Notes: generated by a model not told the origin, from the letters alone. Positions 39,089 to 49,181 are shown, counted from the stretch's first letter. The stretch: 64,000 bases of DNA from Dolichospermum flos-aquae CCAP 1403/13F (GCF_012516395.1 NZ_CP051206.1:4593334-4657333); one strand, 5' to 3'. Numbers and translations: made by a program.

Positions 39089-41653
39089 ATGCAGCCAATT
39101 CGCACTTTTAACGTTTCTCCTTCACTACCATCCAGACTAGAACCCCTGCGGAAACTAGCCTATAATCTCCATTTTGATTGGAATGTGGAGAGCAAAGACC
39201 TGTTTCGTCGTTTAGATCCTGATTTATGGGAATCTACCCACCATAATCCAGTATTGATGCTGGGAACTATTAGTCAAAGCCGACTATTAGAAGTTGTTGA
39301 AGATGAAGGCTTTTTAGCGCAAGTAGACCGAGCAGCGCGGCAGTTAGAAGATTATTTGCAGGAATACACTTGGTATAAGAAACAAAGAAATCAGCATCAG
39401 AAGGAATGTTACGCCTATTTTTCTGCTGAATTTGGGTTAGTAGATTGCTTACCTGTATATTCAGGTGGTTTGGGTGTACTCGCAGGAGATCACCTTAAAT
39501 CTGCGAGTGATTTAGGATTACCTTTGGTGGGTGTGGGTTTATTATATCAACAAGGCTACTTTGCCCAGTATCTTAATGCTGATGGTTGGCAGCAAGAACG
39601 CTACCTCATCAATGATTTCTATAATATGCCCTTGCATTTGGAACGGAATCCCGATGGTACAGAACTACGGATTGCGGTAGATTATCCCGGACGCAAGGTA
39701 TATGCGCGGGTGTGGCGTGTTCAGGTGGGAACTGTACCCCTGTATATGCTCGATACTAATATTGAGCCTAACAAGGCTTATGACCACGATATCACCGATC
39801 AGTTGTATGGTGGTGATATAGATATGCGTATCCACCAAGAAATTATGCTGGGCATAGGTGGTGTGCAAATGCTGAAAGCCTTGGGGTATGAAGTCACTGC
39901 TTACCACATGAATGAAGGTCATGCAGCTTTCTCTGCTTTAGAACGCATTCGCACTCTCATTCAGGAAAAAGGACTGAGTTACAGAGAAGCTAGACAAGTA
40001 GTATCTTCTAGTAATATCTTCACTACGCATACTCCAGTCCCCGCAGGGATTGACTTATTTGCCCCCGATAAGATCTTGCATTATCTGGGTTACTATGCAG
40101 ATATCTTTGGTTTACCGAAAGAGCAGTTTTTAGGCTTGGGACGAGAAAATACTGGTGATTTGTCCAGTCCCTTCAGTATGGCGGTATTAGCCCTGAAAAT
40201 GGCGACGTTCTCCAATGGTGTGGCACAATTGCACGGTGTTGTTTCCCGGCAAATGTTCCAAGGTTTGTGGCAAAAAGTTCCAGTGGAAGACGTACCAATT
40301 GCCGCTATTACTAACGGTGTCCATGCCCGCAGTTGTGTAAGTAAATCTACGCAAGAGTTATACGATCGCTATCTTGGTCCAAATTGGTCATCAGCACCAC
40401 CGGATAACCAATTGTGGGAACGCATGGATGCAATTCCTGATGAAGAGTTATGGCGGAATCACGAACGCTGCCGCTTGGATATGGTATTGTATGTTCGAGA
40501 ACATTTAGTTAAACACTTGCGCGATCGCGGTGCTTCAGCTTCGGATATTGCCCAAGCCCAGGAAGTGCTTGATCCTAACGTTCTCACTATTGGCTTTGCC
40601 CGTCGCTTTGCTACCTACAAACGCGCTACTTTATGGATGCGTGATTTGGAACGAATTAAGCGGATTTTACTCGCTAACAAACACCGCAAAGTGCAGTTTG
40701 TGATTGCGGGGAAAGCCCACCCCAAAGATATCCCTGGTAAGGAATTAATTCGGGATATTAACCACTTTATCCGCGAACACCATTTAGAAAAACAAGTGGT
40801 GTTTGTACCTAACTACGATATTCACATCGCCCGCTTAATGGTAGCAGGTTGTGATATCTGGTTAAATACTCCCCGTCGTCCTAGAGAAGCTTCTGGAACA
40901 AGTGGCATGAAAGCTGCTATGAATGGTTTACCAAATCTCAGTGTTCTTGATGGTTGGTGGGATGAAGCGGACTATGTTCGCACAGGTTGGGCAATAGGAC
41001 ATGGTGAAAACTATGATGATCCTAATTACCAAGATGAAATAGAAGCTAACGCCCTCTATGAGTTGTTAGAAAAGGAAGTTATTCCCCTATTCTATGATCA
41101 TCGTGATGGTGATGGTTTGCCTCGTCCTTGGGTAGCAAAAATGAAAGATGCGATTCGGTTGAATTGTCCTTTCTTTAATACAGCCCGGATGGTGCGAGAA
41201 TATGCAATGAGAGCTTATTTCCCGGCGAGCGATCGCTATCATACCCTCACCGTTGATAATTATGCTCCCGCTAAGGAATTAGCGGCTTGGAGAGCAAAAT
41301 TAGGTGAACACTGGTTTAGCATCAAAATCAAGGATATTGACGTATCCGCAGCATCAGATATTGAAGTTAATCAAACTGTAGCCGTCAAAGCTAAGGTTAA
41401 TTTAGCAACTTTGAGCAATGATGATGTCCAAGTAGAACTATATCAAGGTTCTATTGATGCCAATGGTGATATTGTCAATGCTGTACCTGTGGTAATGGAT
41501 TACCAAGGACAAGATCCAGAAAATTCAAGTGTTTATACCGCAAATATCACTTACACCACTTCTGGTTTGCAAGGTTTATCTTTGCGTGTCTTACCTCGAA
41601 ATCAATACCTTTCTAGTCCTTATGAACCCAGGTTAATCGCTTGGGCTGAATAA
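39089..41653 (+). CDS. glgP: alpha-glucan (glycogen) phosphorylase
   Basis: 854 aa, GT35 short-type phosphorylase. The N-terminal DUF3417 segment (RKLAYNLHFDWNVESKDLFR) is followed by FSAEFGLVDCLPVYSGGLGV, the YHMNEGHAAFSALER motif and the pyridoxal-phosphate lysine in EASGTSGMKAAMNG. It releases glucose-1-phosphate from glycogen for night metabolism and heterocyst supply. The start lacks a strong Shine-Dalgarno. A candidate small RNA gene is divergently placed about 170 bp upstream. Confidence 0.96.
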   Translation: MQPIRTFNVSPSLPSRLEPLRKLAYNLHFDWNVESKDLFRRLDPDLWESTHHNPVLMLGTISQSRLLEVVEDEGFLAQVDRAARQLEDYLQEYTWYKKQRNQHQKECYAYFSAEFGLVDCLPVYSGGLGVLAGDHLKSASDLGLPLVGVGLLYQQGYFAQYLNADGWQQERYLINDFYNMPLHLERNPDGTELRIAVDYPGRKVYARVWRVQVGTVPLYMLDTNIEPNKAYDHDITDQLYGGDIDMRIHQEIMLGIGGVQMLKALGYEVTAYHMNEGHAAFSALERIRTLIQEKGLSYREARQVVSSSNIFTTHTPVPAGIDLFAPDKILHYLGYYADIFGLPKEQFLGLGRENTGDLSSPFSMAVLALKMATFSNGVAQLHGVVSRQMFQGLWQKVPVEDVPIAAITNGVHARSCVSKSTQELYDRYLGPNWSSAPPDNQLWERMDAIPDEELWRNHERCRLDMVLYVREHLVKHLRDRGASASDIAQAQEVLDPNVLTIGFARRFATYKRATLWMRDLERIKRILLANKHRKVQFVIAGKAHPKDIPGKELIRDINHFIREHHLEKQVVFVPNYDIHIARLMVAGCDIWLNTPRRPREASGTSGMKAAMNGLPNLSVLDGWWDEADYVRTGWAIGHGENYDDPNYQDEIEANALYELLEKEVIPLFYDHRDGDGLPRPWVAKMKDAIRLNCPFFNTARMVREYAMRAYFPASDRYHTLTVDNYAPAKELAAWRAKLGEHWFSIKIKDIDVSAASDIEVNQTVAVKAKVNLATLSNDDVQVELYQGSIDANGDIVNAVPVVMDYQGQDPENSSVYTANITYTTSGLQGLSLRVLPRNQYLSSPYEPRLIAWAE

Positions 41654-41661
41654 GCAAATAA

Positions 41662-41689
41662 TGTAGAGACGTTATATGAAACGTCTCTA
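41662..41689. repeat. palindrome GTAGAGACGT...ACGTCTCTAC after glgP
   Basis: A 10-bp perfect stem with an 8-base loop, 9 bp after the glgP stop. The same arms occur at 38778-38805 in the candidate small RNA. It may act as a transcript end here. Confidence 0.7.
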
Positions 41690-41845
41690 CAACAATTGTT
41701 AAATTCGGGTAATATTTACAGCGATTTTCAGATCAATGAACTACAGTTTTTGTTTCGCGCAGAGGCGCAAAGTAGGAAAGGCGCAAAGGAAGAAAGTAAT
41801 CAGAGTGTGGTTTAAATCGCCGAAAACTGCTGTAATCAAAAATCT

Positions 41846-42235
41846 CTACTTTTTAACAGCTTTAAGTAACCGATTCAAAATCAATTTACCATTAGGTTGA
41901 GTTACTTGAACACGAATAAAATTCGGATCACTTGGTTTCCAGGTAACTTGGTATTTCATGCCATTATTATTCCAAGTATAAACTTGACGTTGTTTAGTAC
42001 CGGAAGCAACAGCACCAGATAAGTTAATGTTATTATTACTCTTGAGATTTTCGCCATTATAGTAATAAACATTATTGTCAAAAGATAAAGTCACTTTCCA
42101 CTCTTTATCACTAAATTCACCGGCTGGATAATTAAACTTTTGTACAGCCATTGCTTGACTAGGAATAGCCATATCAATAATTGCAGGGGTAGAAATTCCC
42201 AAAATTGCCGATAAAATGATAGCTTTGTAGTTCAT
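41846..42235 (-). CDS. secreted hypothetical protein
   Basis: 129 aa. A signal peptide (about 1-30, ending near AMAVQ) precedes a beta-rich domain with regularly spaced tryptophans and tyrosines (EWKVTLSFDNNVYYYNGENL, VYTWNNNGMKYQVTWKPSDP). There is no known motif. It seems to belong to small exported cyanobacterial proteins of unknown function. Confidence 0.65.
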   Translation of the reverse strand: MNYKAIILSAILGISTPAIIDMAIPSQAMAVQKFNYPAGEFSDKEWKVTLSFDNNVYYYNGENLKSNNNINLSGAVASGTKQRQVYTWNNNGMKYQVTWKPSDPNFIRVQVTQPNGKLILNRLLKAVKK

Positions 42236-42301
42236 AATTCTCTTCTTTGTAAACCTAATATGATCTGGTTGTGTGTTTAGTCGTGAGCGAAATTATTGAC
42301 G

Positions 42302-42952
42302 TTATGCAGTAGTTTCTTCTTTCTGGGAACTTCTGGAATTAAACAACTTAGGGAAGAACAAGCCAGAATTTTCTTTGTATTCCGCAAACTCAGGATATCG
42401 AGATAAAGATTGATCTTTTTTCCGCATATTGGGAACAAATATCATGGCTATAAATAACCCCTGAATCACGAAAGGTAGCCAATGTTGAGTTAATAGAGAA
42501 AAAGCCAAATAAATCAACACTTCTCCTAAATAATTAGGATTACGACATTTAGCAAAAAAACCTTCTGTAATTAATCCAGTTTTGTACTTGAGTGTATAGT
42601 ATTTTTGAGCATCACTAGCAAAATGTAAAAACACTCCCGCAATATTCAAAGAAATAGCAACAGCGACTAATGGTAAAGGAGGAACAGTACCACTACTAAT
42701 GAGAATGAATGGTGCTACCCAGTACAAACAAAGGAGAACAAAGGTAAGAATTCCTTGAGAAGCAGGAATTTCTTGCTCCCATTGCTTATCTGGAAATATG
42801 CTATCTTTTATTAGCCAAAGAAAACCATAAGTACCATGCAGGGAAAGATAAACCCAAGCTCCAATAGTAAAATTATGGTATACAAACATTAGTCCTAAAA
42901 CGAGAACGAATGTTAGACCTTTGTGAAAATTAATAGGATACTTGATTTTCAT
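42302..42952 (-). CDS. isoprenylcysteine methyltransferase-like / DUF1295-type membrane protein
   Basis: 216 aa with five or six membrane helices. The C-terminal half has the cofactor-site pattern of the ICMT/steroid-reductase superfamily: YTLKYKTGLITEGFFAKCRN, PNYLGEVLIYLAFS and RYPEFAEYKENSGLFFPKLF. Bacterial members methylate or reduce unknown lipid or peptide substrates. It is followed on the same strand by small unrelated genes. Confidence 0.8.
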   Translation of the reverse strand: MKIKYPINFHKGLTFVLVLGLMFVYHNFTIGAWVYLSLHGTYGFLWLIKDSIFPDKQWEQEIPASQGILTFVLLCLYWVAPFILISSGTVPPLPLVAVAISLNIAGVFLHFASDAQKYYTLKYKTGLITEGFFAKCRNPNYLGEVLIYLAFSLLTQHWLPFVIQGLFIAMIFVPNMRKKDQSLSRYPEFAEYKENSGLFFPKLFNSRSSQKEETTA

Positions 42953-43033
42953 GTCCTGATTTTTCTTTAAAGGGCTGAAAGCTGGGGAAAGAAATAGAGA
43001 GATAGTCCAGTTTTATCTACCTCTCTGACATCA

Positions 43034-43201
43034 TTATTTCTTCGCAATTATCCATACTGCGTGAACAATACCCAAAATATAAAAACCAAAGATAGTCAAA
43101 AGTAAATTAATCCAAAAATCTTTACCAAAACCTACCTGCAAAAATACTCCTAAAGGTGGGAGAAAAATTGCGGCTATAATTCTGACTACATCCATATCCA
43201 T
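43034..43201 (-). CDS. YqaE/Pmp3 (UPF0057) membrane protein
   Basis: 55 aa. Two membrane helices (VRIIAAIFLPPLGVFLQVG and FWINLLLTIFGFYILGIVHA) with the family PPLGVFLQ motif. I start at ATG 43201 because AGGAG is 8 bp upstream and the length then fits; the upstream ATG at 43294 would read through the spacer and overlap the SUI1 gene end. Pmp3-like proteins influence membrane potential and salt or cold tolerance. Confidence 0.9.
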   Translation of the reverse strand: MDMDVVRIIAAIFLPPLGVFLQVGFGKDFWINLLLTIFGFYILGIVHAVWIIAKK

Positions 43202-43290
43202 GTTATTCTCCTGTTGATGTTCTATATTTCTAGAGTTAACATCACCTAATCTGGTGACGATTCCTGAAAAGATACGGGAAACCGCACTTC

Positions 43291-43641
43291 TCAACCACCG
43301 CTGATTTTAGCTTTGTAACCCAATTTTACCAAAATCTCTAAAATCTTCTGTTTGTGGTCTCCCTGAACCTCAATTTCATTATCTTTCACCGTTCCACCTG
43401 TACCACATTGGGCTTTTAACTGTTTTAATAAAGTAGCTAAAGTTTCCGGTGTAGTTTGAAAACCAGTAATCACCGTGACAGTTTTCCCCTTTCTTCCCGC
43501 GCGAGTAGCTTGGATTCGCACATTTTGCTGATTGGGGGGTAAGTCTTGGATTCCCCGTTCTACAGCGCGTTCCAGTGCGGGTGAACTACCGTTACCAAAT
43601 TCTTGGTAGATAACCTTTTTATCAGATTTGGGATTAGCCAT
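43291..43641 (-). CDS. SUI1/YciH-type translation factor
   Basis: 116 aa. The SUI1 domain spans about 40-112: VRIQATRAGRKGKTVTVITG, LLKQLKAQCGTGGTVKDNEI, then QGDHKQKILEILVKLGY. It is related to eukaryotic eIF1 and bacterial YciH, which monitors start-site fidelity and represses translation under stress. 89 bp separate it from the downstream Pmp3-like gene on the same strand. Confidence 0.93.
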   Translation of the reverse strand: MANPKSDKKVIYQEFGNGSSPALERAVERGIQDLPPNQQNVRIQATRAGRKGKTVTVITGFQTTPETLATLLKQLKAQCGTGGTVKDNEIEVQGDHKQKILEILVKLGYKAKISGG

Positions 43642-43749
43642 AATATTTAATGCAGGAAAAATAGACTTTTATTGTAAACAATTTTAGCCTAAGCGGGGGT
43701 AATTGGATATATAATTGCTACATGATAGAGTATAAAAAGGTAAGAGAAA

Positions 43750-44187
43750 ATGAACCACGAAGGAGCGAAGAACACGAAGGAAGAGGAAGAAGGAAGGATG
43801 AGGAGGTTGGGTGATGATGTGGAGAGGTTGGCTTATGCTGTGATTGGGGCGGGTATTGAGGTGCATAGGATGTTGGGTGCGGGGTTTTTGGAGAGGGTGT
43901 ATCAAGAGGCTTTGGGTTTGGAGTTTCGTTTGCGGGGAATACCTCATAAACCTAAACATTTAGTAGCAGTAAAATACAAAGGTTATCCCATTGGTGAGGG
44001 GGAATTGGATTTTTTGGTTGGTGATTCCCTAGTTGTTGAATTGAAAGCGGTGGAAAAGTTAGCCCCTATTCATGAAGCGCAAGTTATTTCTTATTTAAAA
44101 ATGACTAATTGTCCTCTTGGTCTTCTCATCAATTTTAACGTCCCCGTCCTCAAAGAAGGCATTAAACGCATCATTCTTTCTTCTTAA
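43750..44187 (+). CDS. GxxExxY-family protein
   Basis: 145 aa. The signature G45xxE48xxY51 (GAGFLERVYQEAL) and the nuclease-like ending (GELDFLVGDSLVVELKAVEK, LLINFNV) define the family, probably a PD-(D/E)XK relative (D, E-x-K). The first 15 residues (MNHEGAKNTKEEEEG) are encoded by a copy of a dispersed AACCACGAAG repeat, so the native start may be the later ATG giving MRRLGDDVERLAYAVIGAGI. Family members are often near mobile or defence genes; McrBC follows here. Confidence 0.85.
   Translation: MNHEGAKNTKEEEEGRMRRLGDDVERLAYAVIGAGIEVHRMLGAGFLERVYQEALGLEFRLRGIPHKPKHLVAVKYKGYPIGEGELDFLVGDSLVVELKAVEKLAPIHEAQVISYLKMTNCPLGLLINFNVPVLKEGIKRIILSS
43753..43783 (+). repeat. dispersed 31-bp repeat, copy 1 (inside GxxExxY gene)
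   Basis: AACCACGAAGGAGCGAAGAA...GAAG type. The same sequence with minor changes is at 44202-44232 (inverted) and 44415-44445 (direct). Confidence 0.85.
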
Positions 44188-44524
44188 CTCTTCTTCTTTG
44201 TCTTCCTTCGTGTTCTTCGTGTCTTCGTGGTTAGTTAATTCTTCCTCACCCTTCACATTGCCAAAAGCATAATCCAATAAATAATTATAGTTATACGTTG
44301 CTGAATAATTAGAGAAATTAGGTGAGGAGTTGTTAGATTTTTATGATATTTCTGATTTAGAAGATTAGTTAAGGGATAAATAAGTGATTAGGTAATAGAG
44401 GATAAGACTGAATAAACCACGAAGACACGAAGAACACGAAGGAAGAGAAAAGAAGAATGAGGAAGTTGAGTGATAAGATGAAAAGGCAAGAATTTAGTTT
44501 TAGTGCAAGGTAGAAAGAGGGGAA
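44188..44524. repeat. spacer with two further copies of the 31-bp repeat
   Basis: 337 bp between the GxxExxY gene and mcrB. Copies at 44202-44232 (minus orientation) and 44415-44445 (plus) share AACCACGAAGACACGAAGAA and GGAAG. No gene is supported; the mcrB promoter must lie in the final part, and AGAGGGGAA before 44525 is its ribosome-binding site. Confidence 0.75.
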
Positions 44525-45751
44525 ATGAATTATCAGCACATTCTTTCACATACAGAAGTTAAATATGGGCGTTTAACCATTTCTAAGATACGTCTTGATC
44601 CCACAGCACTTGCATGGTTTGAAAAACACTCAGGTAAATATATTTCTCTCTACAAATCAGATGGTTCACTTGCTAGACGAAATGTTCTTATTAGTGCTTC
44701 TAAGGGTAATTCTTGGAGAATTGCTTGTGGTAGTGTTGATATAATTCAAAAACTACACCCCGGTGATAAAATTCTGATCAGAGAACGTGATGATGCAAAC
44801 ATAGAAATAGTAGTAATTGATGATGATTTTATTGAAAATAAAAAGGTTATTGAAGAAATATCTCCTCTAAATATATCTGTTAAACAGCAGGTATTGTTTA
44901 ACGATAATATAAATACTTGTTCAGACTTTGCATATACAATAGATCAATATGCTGAAGAAATTTGTTTTGAAGAAACAGCGGTAAAACTTTGGATACGCGC
45001 AATTAATCGCAAAAAACAAGCCATATTCTACGGTTCACCCGGAACAGGTAAAACTTTCATCGCTGAAAAACTCGCAAAACACCTAATCAGCGAAGGTGAC
45101 GGTTTCTATAAATTAGTCCAATTTCATCCAGCATATTCCTATGAAGACTTTATTCAAGGTATCCGACCTCAAAGTGAAGATGGTAAATTAACATATCCAG
45201 TTGTTCCAGGAAGATTTTTAGAATTTTGTCAAAAAGCTGAGTCATTTCAAGATATTTGTGTTCTGATAATAGATGAAATCAACCGCGCTAATTTAGCACA
45301 GGTTTTTGGTGAATTAATGTATTTACTAGAATACCGTAATCAAGAAATTCCCCTCGCTGGTGGTAATAGATTTCGTATTCCCGAAAATGTCCGTATTATT
45401 GGGACAATGAACACAGCAGATAGGTCTATTGCACAAATAGATCATGCTTTACGTCGTCGTTTTGCATTTATTGAACTTCGTCCTAATTATGATGTGTTAA
45501 TCAAATATCACCTCAATACAAATTTTGCAGTTATGGATTTAATTAATATTTTAAAACAATTAAATCAAGCGATTAATGATAAAAACTATGAAATTGGTAT
45601 TTCTTTCTTTTTGACTCCTAATCTACGAGAAGATATTGAAGATATTTGGAAGATGGAAATTGAGCCTTATTTAGAAGAATACTTTTTTAATAACCTAGAA
45701 AAAGTAGATGAGTTTCGCTGGGAGAAAATACAGAAACAGATAACAATATGA
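44525..45751 (+). CDS. mcrB: McrB-type AAA+ GTPase (type IV restriction)
   Basis: 408 aa. Walker A is GSPGTGKT (170-177), Walker B is LIIDEINRAN (about 247-256), and the McrB-specific GTP-binding motif MNTADRS is at 295-301. The AAA+ core spans about 150-400. The N-terminal 110 residues (KYGRLTISKIRLDPTALAWF, LHPGDKILIRE) form a small beta-rich domain unlike E. coli McrB's DNA-binding domain and probably recognise modified DNA. It overlaps mcrC by four bases (ATGA) and acts with it to cleave methylated foreign DNA. Confidence 0.93.
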   Translation: MNYQHILSHTEVKYGRLTISKIRLDPTALAWFEKHSGKYISLYKSDGSLARRNVLISASKGNSWRIACGSVDIIQKLHPGDKILIRERDDANIEIVVIDDDFIENKKVIEEISPLNISVKQQVLFNDNINTCSDFAYTIDQYAEEICFEETAVKLWIRAINRKKQAIFYGSPGTGKTFIAEKLAKHLISEGDGFYKLVQFHPAYSYEDFIQGIRPQSEDGKLTYPVVPGRFLEFCQKAESFQDICVLIIDEINRANLAQVFGELMYLLEYRNQEIPLAGGNRFRIPENVRIIGTMNTADRSIAQIDHALRRRFAFIELRPNYDVLIKYHLNTNFAVMDLINILKQLNQAINDKNYEIGISFFLTPNLREDIEDIWKMEIEPYLEEYFFNNLEKVDEFRWEKIQKQITI

Positions 45752-46935
45752 AACCAGCAAATTTAAAAATTCTGGAAATAACCGAATATCAAGCTCAATC
45801 TTTTTCTCGTGAGGAAATTTCTGAAGAGGTTGGAATTATCTTATATGAGAAATACCAAAGCCAAGTAAATGTAGAATTTCCCAGTCCTAAAACTCGTAAT
45901 CAATGGAAACTAACTGCTAAAGGATATGTCGGGTATATTCCTTTAAATGCTGATTTGGCTTTAAAAATAAATCCCAAAGTACCAATTAAGAATTTATTTG
46001 GAATGTTGGAATATGCTTATAACTTAAAAAGTTTTAAATTTCCTGAAGGTTTAATGAATTGTGAATCTCTAGAAGATTTTTACAATCATCTAGCTTATAT
46101 TCTAGCAGATAAAATAATAGAAAGATGTCGTAAAGGATTATATCGTACTTATATACCCAAAACTGAGCAGTTGGCTTATGTGCGCGGGAGATTAAATGTT
46201 CAACAGATAATTAAAAAACCTTGGAATGTAAAATTACAATGTGAATATGAAGAACACACGGCTGATATTCTAGATAATCAAATTTTGTTATGGACACTTT
46301 TTCATATTGGACATAGCGGTTTTTGTACAGATAAAGTATCACTGATAGTTAGAAAAGCTTATCATGCAATCCAAGGAATAGTATCTTTACAACCTTGTAC
46401 TTCAGAAGATTGTATTGATAGAATTTATCACCGTTTAAATGAAGATTATCATCTCCTACATCAATTTTGCCGATTCTTTTTAGACAACACTAGCCCAAAT
46501 CATGAAAAGGGTAAAAATACAACTTTACCTTTTTTAATAGATATGGCACGTCTTTATGAAATGTTTGTTGCAGAATGGTTAAAGAAAAATTTACCCCAAA
46601 ACTTGACTTTAAGAACTCAAGAGAAAACCAATATAGGAGAAAAAATATATTTTAAAACTGACTTAATTTTATATAACAGAACAGATTTAACACCTAAATA
46701 CATCCTCGACACTAAATATAAAAAACCCAAACATTCTTCTCCTGAAGATATAGCCCAAGTAGTAACTTATGCAGTTTCTAAAAGTTGTCCAGAAACAGTA
46801 TTAGTCTATCCAACAGAATTAAATCATTCCCTTGATAAATATATTGGAGAAATCAGAGTTCGTAACCTCACTTTTGCTCTTGATGATAAAATTGAAGATG
46901 CAGGAAATACATTTTTAACAAAACTATTTTCTTAA
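45748..46935 (+). CDS. mcrC: McrC-type nuclease subunit
   Basis: 395 aa. The N-terminal part (GYIPLNADLALKINPKVPIK, then NLFGMLEYAY) is the McrC domain that stimulates McrB. The C-terminal PD-(D/E)XK nuclease has D305 (YFKTDLILY) and D321-T-K323 (YILDTKYKK), preceded by the MARLYEMFVAEWL segment. The start overlaps the mcrB stop. All visible catalytic residues are intact, so the system is probably active. Confidence 0.93.
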   Translation: MKPANLKILEITEYQAQSFSREEISEEVGIILYEKYQSQVNVEFPSPKTRNQWKLTAKGYVGYIPLNADLALKINPKVPIKNLFGMLEYAYNLKSFKFPEGLMNCESLEDFYNHLAYILADKIIERCRKGLYRTYIPKTEQLAYVRGRLNVQQIIKKPWNVKLQCEYEEHTADILDNQILLWTLFHIGHSGFCTDKVSLIVRKAYHAIQGIVSLQPCTSEDCIDRIYHRLNEDYHLLHQFCRFFLDNTSPNHEKGKNTTLPFLIDMARLYEMFVAEWLKKNLPQNLTLRTQEKTNIGEKIYFKTDLILYNRTDLTPKYILDTKYKKPKHSSPEDIAQVVTYAVSKSCPETVLVYPTELNHSLDKYIGEIRVRNLTFALDDKIEDAGNTFLTKLFS

Positions 46936-47002
46936 ATTCTCTCTGCGTCCTCTGCGCCTCTGCGGTTCGTTTTCCAAAATTAGATTAAATTACTCAATTA
47001 CC

Positions 47003-47785
47003 GTGAAAACAGATACAATCTTCTATAGCTTATTTCAAGCATTTCCTAGCATCTTCTTTGAATTAATTAACCAACATCCCACAGAAGCGGGTACGTATGA
47101 ATTCACATCTCGTGAAGTCAAACAACTGGCTTTTCGTTTAGATGGTTTATTTTTACCAACCACCAAAGATGCCAAAAAACCATTTTACATTGTTGAAGTT
47201 CAGTTTCAACCCGATGATGATTTATATTATCGTCTATTTGCGGAAATTTGCCTTTATTTGCGACAATACAAACCGCCTCACCCTTGGCAAGCTGTAATCA
47301 TTTATCCCAGTCGTAATATAGAAAGAGAGCAACTTTTGCAATTTGGGGAAATCTTGCTGCTTGAGCGAGTTACACGCATTTATTTAGATGAGTTGGGAGA
47401 GAGTTCTTTAGGGGTGGGAGTTGTTAAACTGGTGATAGAAACAGAGGAAGCTGCACCAGGACTAGCAAAACTATTAATTGCACAAGCAAACCAACAACTA
47501 ACTGATGTAAATATTAAACGGGATTTAATTAATCTCATTGAGACAATTATCGTCTATAAACTACCCAAAAAGAGCAGAGAGGAAATTGAAGCTATGTTAG
47601 GTTTAAGTGAGTTGAAACAAACTAGGGTTTATCAAGAAGCTGTAGCAGAAGGTAAAACTGAAACAACAAGACTGTTTGCTTTAAAATTGTTACGAATTGG
47701 TATGAGTTTAGAACAAATTGCCGAAATTACGGAATTACCTCTTCAGCAAATTCAGGCTTTACAAAAAGAGCAATCTCAGGAATAA
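47003..47785 (+). CDS. DUF2887 / Rpn-like PD-(D/E)XK protein
   Basis: 260 aa, GTG start at 47003. Nuclease-fold residues are D47 (FRLDGLFLP) and E65xQ67 (YIVEVQFQ). The C-terminus ends in a small helix-turn-helix-like segment (LKLLRIGMSLEQIAEITELP). Such proteins are abundant in Nostocales, often called putative transposases, and are related to recombination-promoting nucleases. Intact here, unlike the scraps at 38.2-38.5 kb. A CTCTGCGCCTCTGCG repeat precedes the start. Confidence 0.85.
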   Translation: MKTDTIFYSLFQAFPSIFFELINQHPTEAGTYEFTSREVKQLAFRLDGLFLPTTKDAKKPFYIVEVQFQPDDDLYYRLFAEICLYLRQYKPPHPWQAVIIYPSRNIEREQLLQFGEILLLERVTRIYLDELGESSLGVGVVKLVIETEEAAPGLAKLLIAQANQQLTDVNIKRDLINLIETIIVYKLPKKSREEIEAMLGLSELKQTRVYQEAVAEGKTETTRLFALKLLRIGMSLEQIAEITELPLQQIQALQKEQSQE

Positions 47786-47942
47786 GGGAATCTCAAATTA
47801 AAAAAATATCCCAAAATTTCCTGTGGTGCGGGCATCTTGCCCGCTAATCATCCCATTTTTTGGTATTCTCTAACTCTTTTTATCGGCATCCTCAACAGGT
47901 CTAGAATTAAAATTAACTTTGTTCTCTTATTTTACCCAATCC

Positions 47943-49181
47943 GTGACTACTACACCCCTCTCTCCGAATTTCTCACAAACTGCTTCAGTTCCCGATACTC
48001 TAGGACGTTTTGGCCGCTTTGGTGGTAAGTACGTTCCAGAAACTCTTATGCCGGCGTTAGCTGAACTAGAAGCAGCTTATCAGCAATATCGCAATGAACC
48101 TGGTTTTCAAGCCGAATTACAAGGTTTATTAAAAGATTATGTCGGACGGGCTACACCTTTATACTTTGCCGAACGCCTTACCGCTAATTATGCTCGTCCT
48201 GATGGTACAGGGGCGCAAATTTACTTAAAGCGGGAAGATTTAAATCATACTGGCGCACATAAAATTAATAATGCTCTCGGTCAGGTGTTATTAGCTAAAC
48301 GCATGGGTAAAAAGCGGATTATTGCCGAAACTGGTGCAGGACAACATGGCGTAGCTACAGCCACGGTTTGCGCTCGGTTTGGTTTGGAATGTATTATTTA
48401 CATGGGTGTTCACGACATGGAACGCCAATCTTTAAACGTCTTCAGAATGCGGCTGATGGGGGCGGAAGTTCGTCCAGTGTCTGCGGGTACGGGAACGCTC
48501 AAAGATGCCACTTCTGAAGCCATCCGGGACTGGGTAACCAATGTAGAAACTACCCATTACATCCTCGGTTCTGTGGCTGGTCCCCATCCTTATCCGATGA
48601 TGGTTCGGGATTTTCACGCGGTGATTGGTGAAGAAACTCGCGTTCAAGCTCTGGAAAAATGGGGACGTTTACCTGATATCCTGGTGGCTTGTGTGGGTGG
48701 TGGTTCTAATGCTATGGGACTATTTCACGAATTTGTCAAAGAACCATCTGTGCGGTTAATTGGAGTAGAAGCTGCTGGTGAAGGTGTGAATACTGGCAAA
48801 CACGCGGCCACTCTCACAAAAGGCCAGGTTGGTGTATTGCATGGTTCCATGAGTTATCTTTTACAAGATGATGATGGTCAAGTTATTGAACCCCATTCCA
48901 TTAGTGCTGGTTTAGATTATCCTGGTGTGGGGCCTGAACACAGTTATATGAAAGATATTGGCCGGGCTGAATATTACAGTGTGACGGACGCTGAGGCTTT
49001 GGACGCATTCCAACGACTATCGAAGTTAGAGGGAATTATACCAGCTTTGGAAACTTCTCATGCGATCGCTTACTTAGAAACTCTCTGTCCTCAACTTGCT
49101 GGTAGCCCCAAGGTGATCATTAACTGTTCTGGACGAGGTGACAAGGATGTACAAACAGCCGCTAAGTTCCTAATTCACTAA
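47943..49181 (+). CDS. trpB: tryptophan synthase beta subunit
   Basis: 412 aa from GTG 47943 ([20 protein letters not shown]), the start that matches cyanobacterial TrpB; the frame is open to a TTG at 47919. The pyridoxal-phosphate lysine is in [13 protein letters not shown], the phosphate-binding loop is [10 protein letters not shown], and the catalytic region [14 protein letters not shown] is intact. It condenses indole with serine. trpA is not adjacent. A GCGGGCATCTTGCCCGC hairpin lies about 100 bp upstream. Confidence 0.96.
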   Translation: MTTTPLSPNFSQTASVPDTLGRFGRFGGKYVPETLMPALAELEAAYQQYRNEPGFQAELQGLLKDYVGRATPLYFAERLTANYARPDGTGAQIYLKREDLNHTGAHKINNALGQVLLAKRMGKKRIIAETGAGQHGVATATVCARFGLECIIYMGVHDMERQSLNVFRMRLMGAEVRPVSAGTGTLKDATSEAIRDWVTNVETTHYILGSVAGPHPYPMMVRDFHAVIGEETRVQALEKWGRLPDILVACVGGGSNAMGLFHEFVKEPSVRLIGVEAAGEGVNTGKHAATLTKGQVGVLHGSMSYLLQDDDGQVIEPHSISAGLDYPGVGPEHSYMKDIGRAEYYSVTDAEALDAFQRLSKLEGIIPALETSHAIAYLETLCPQLAGSPKVIINCSGRGDKDVQTAAKFLIH

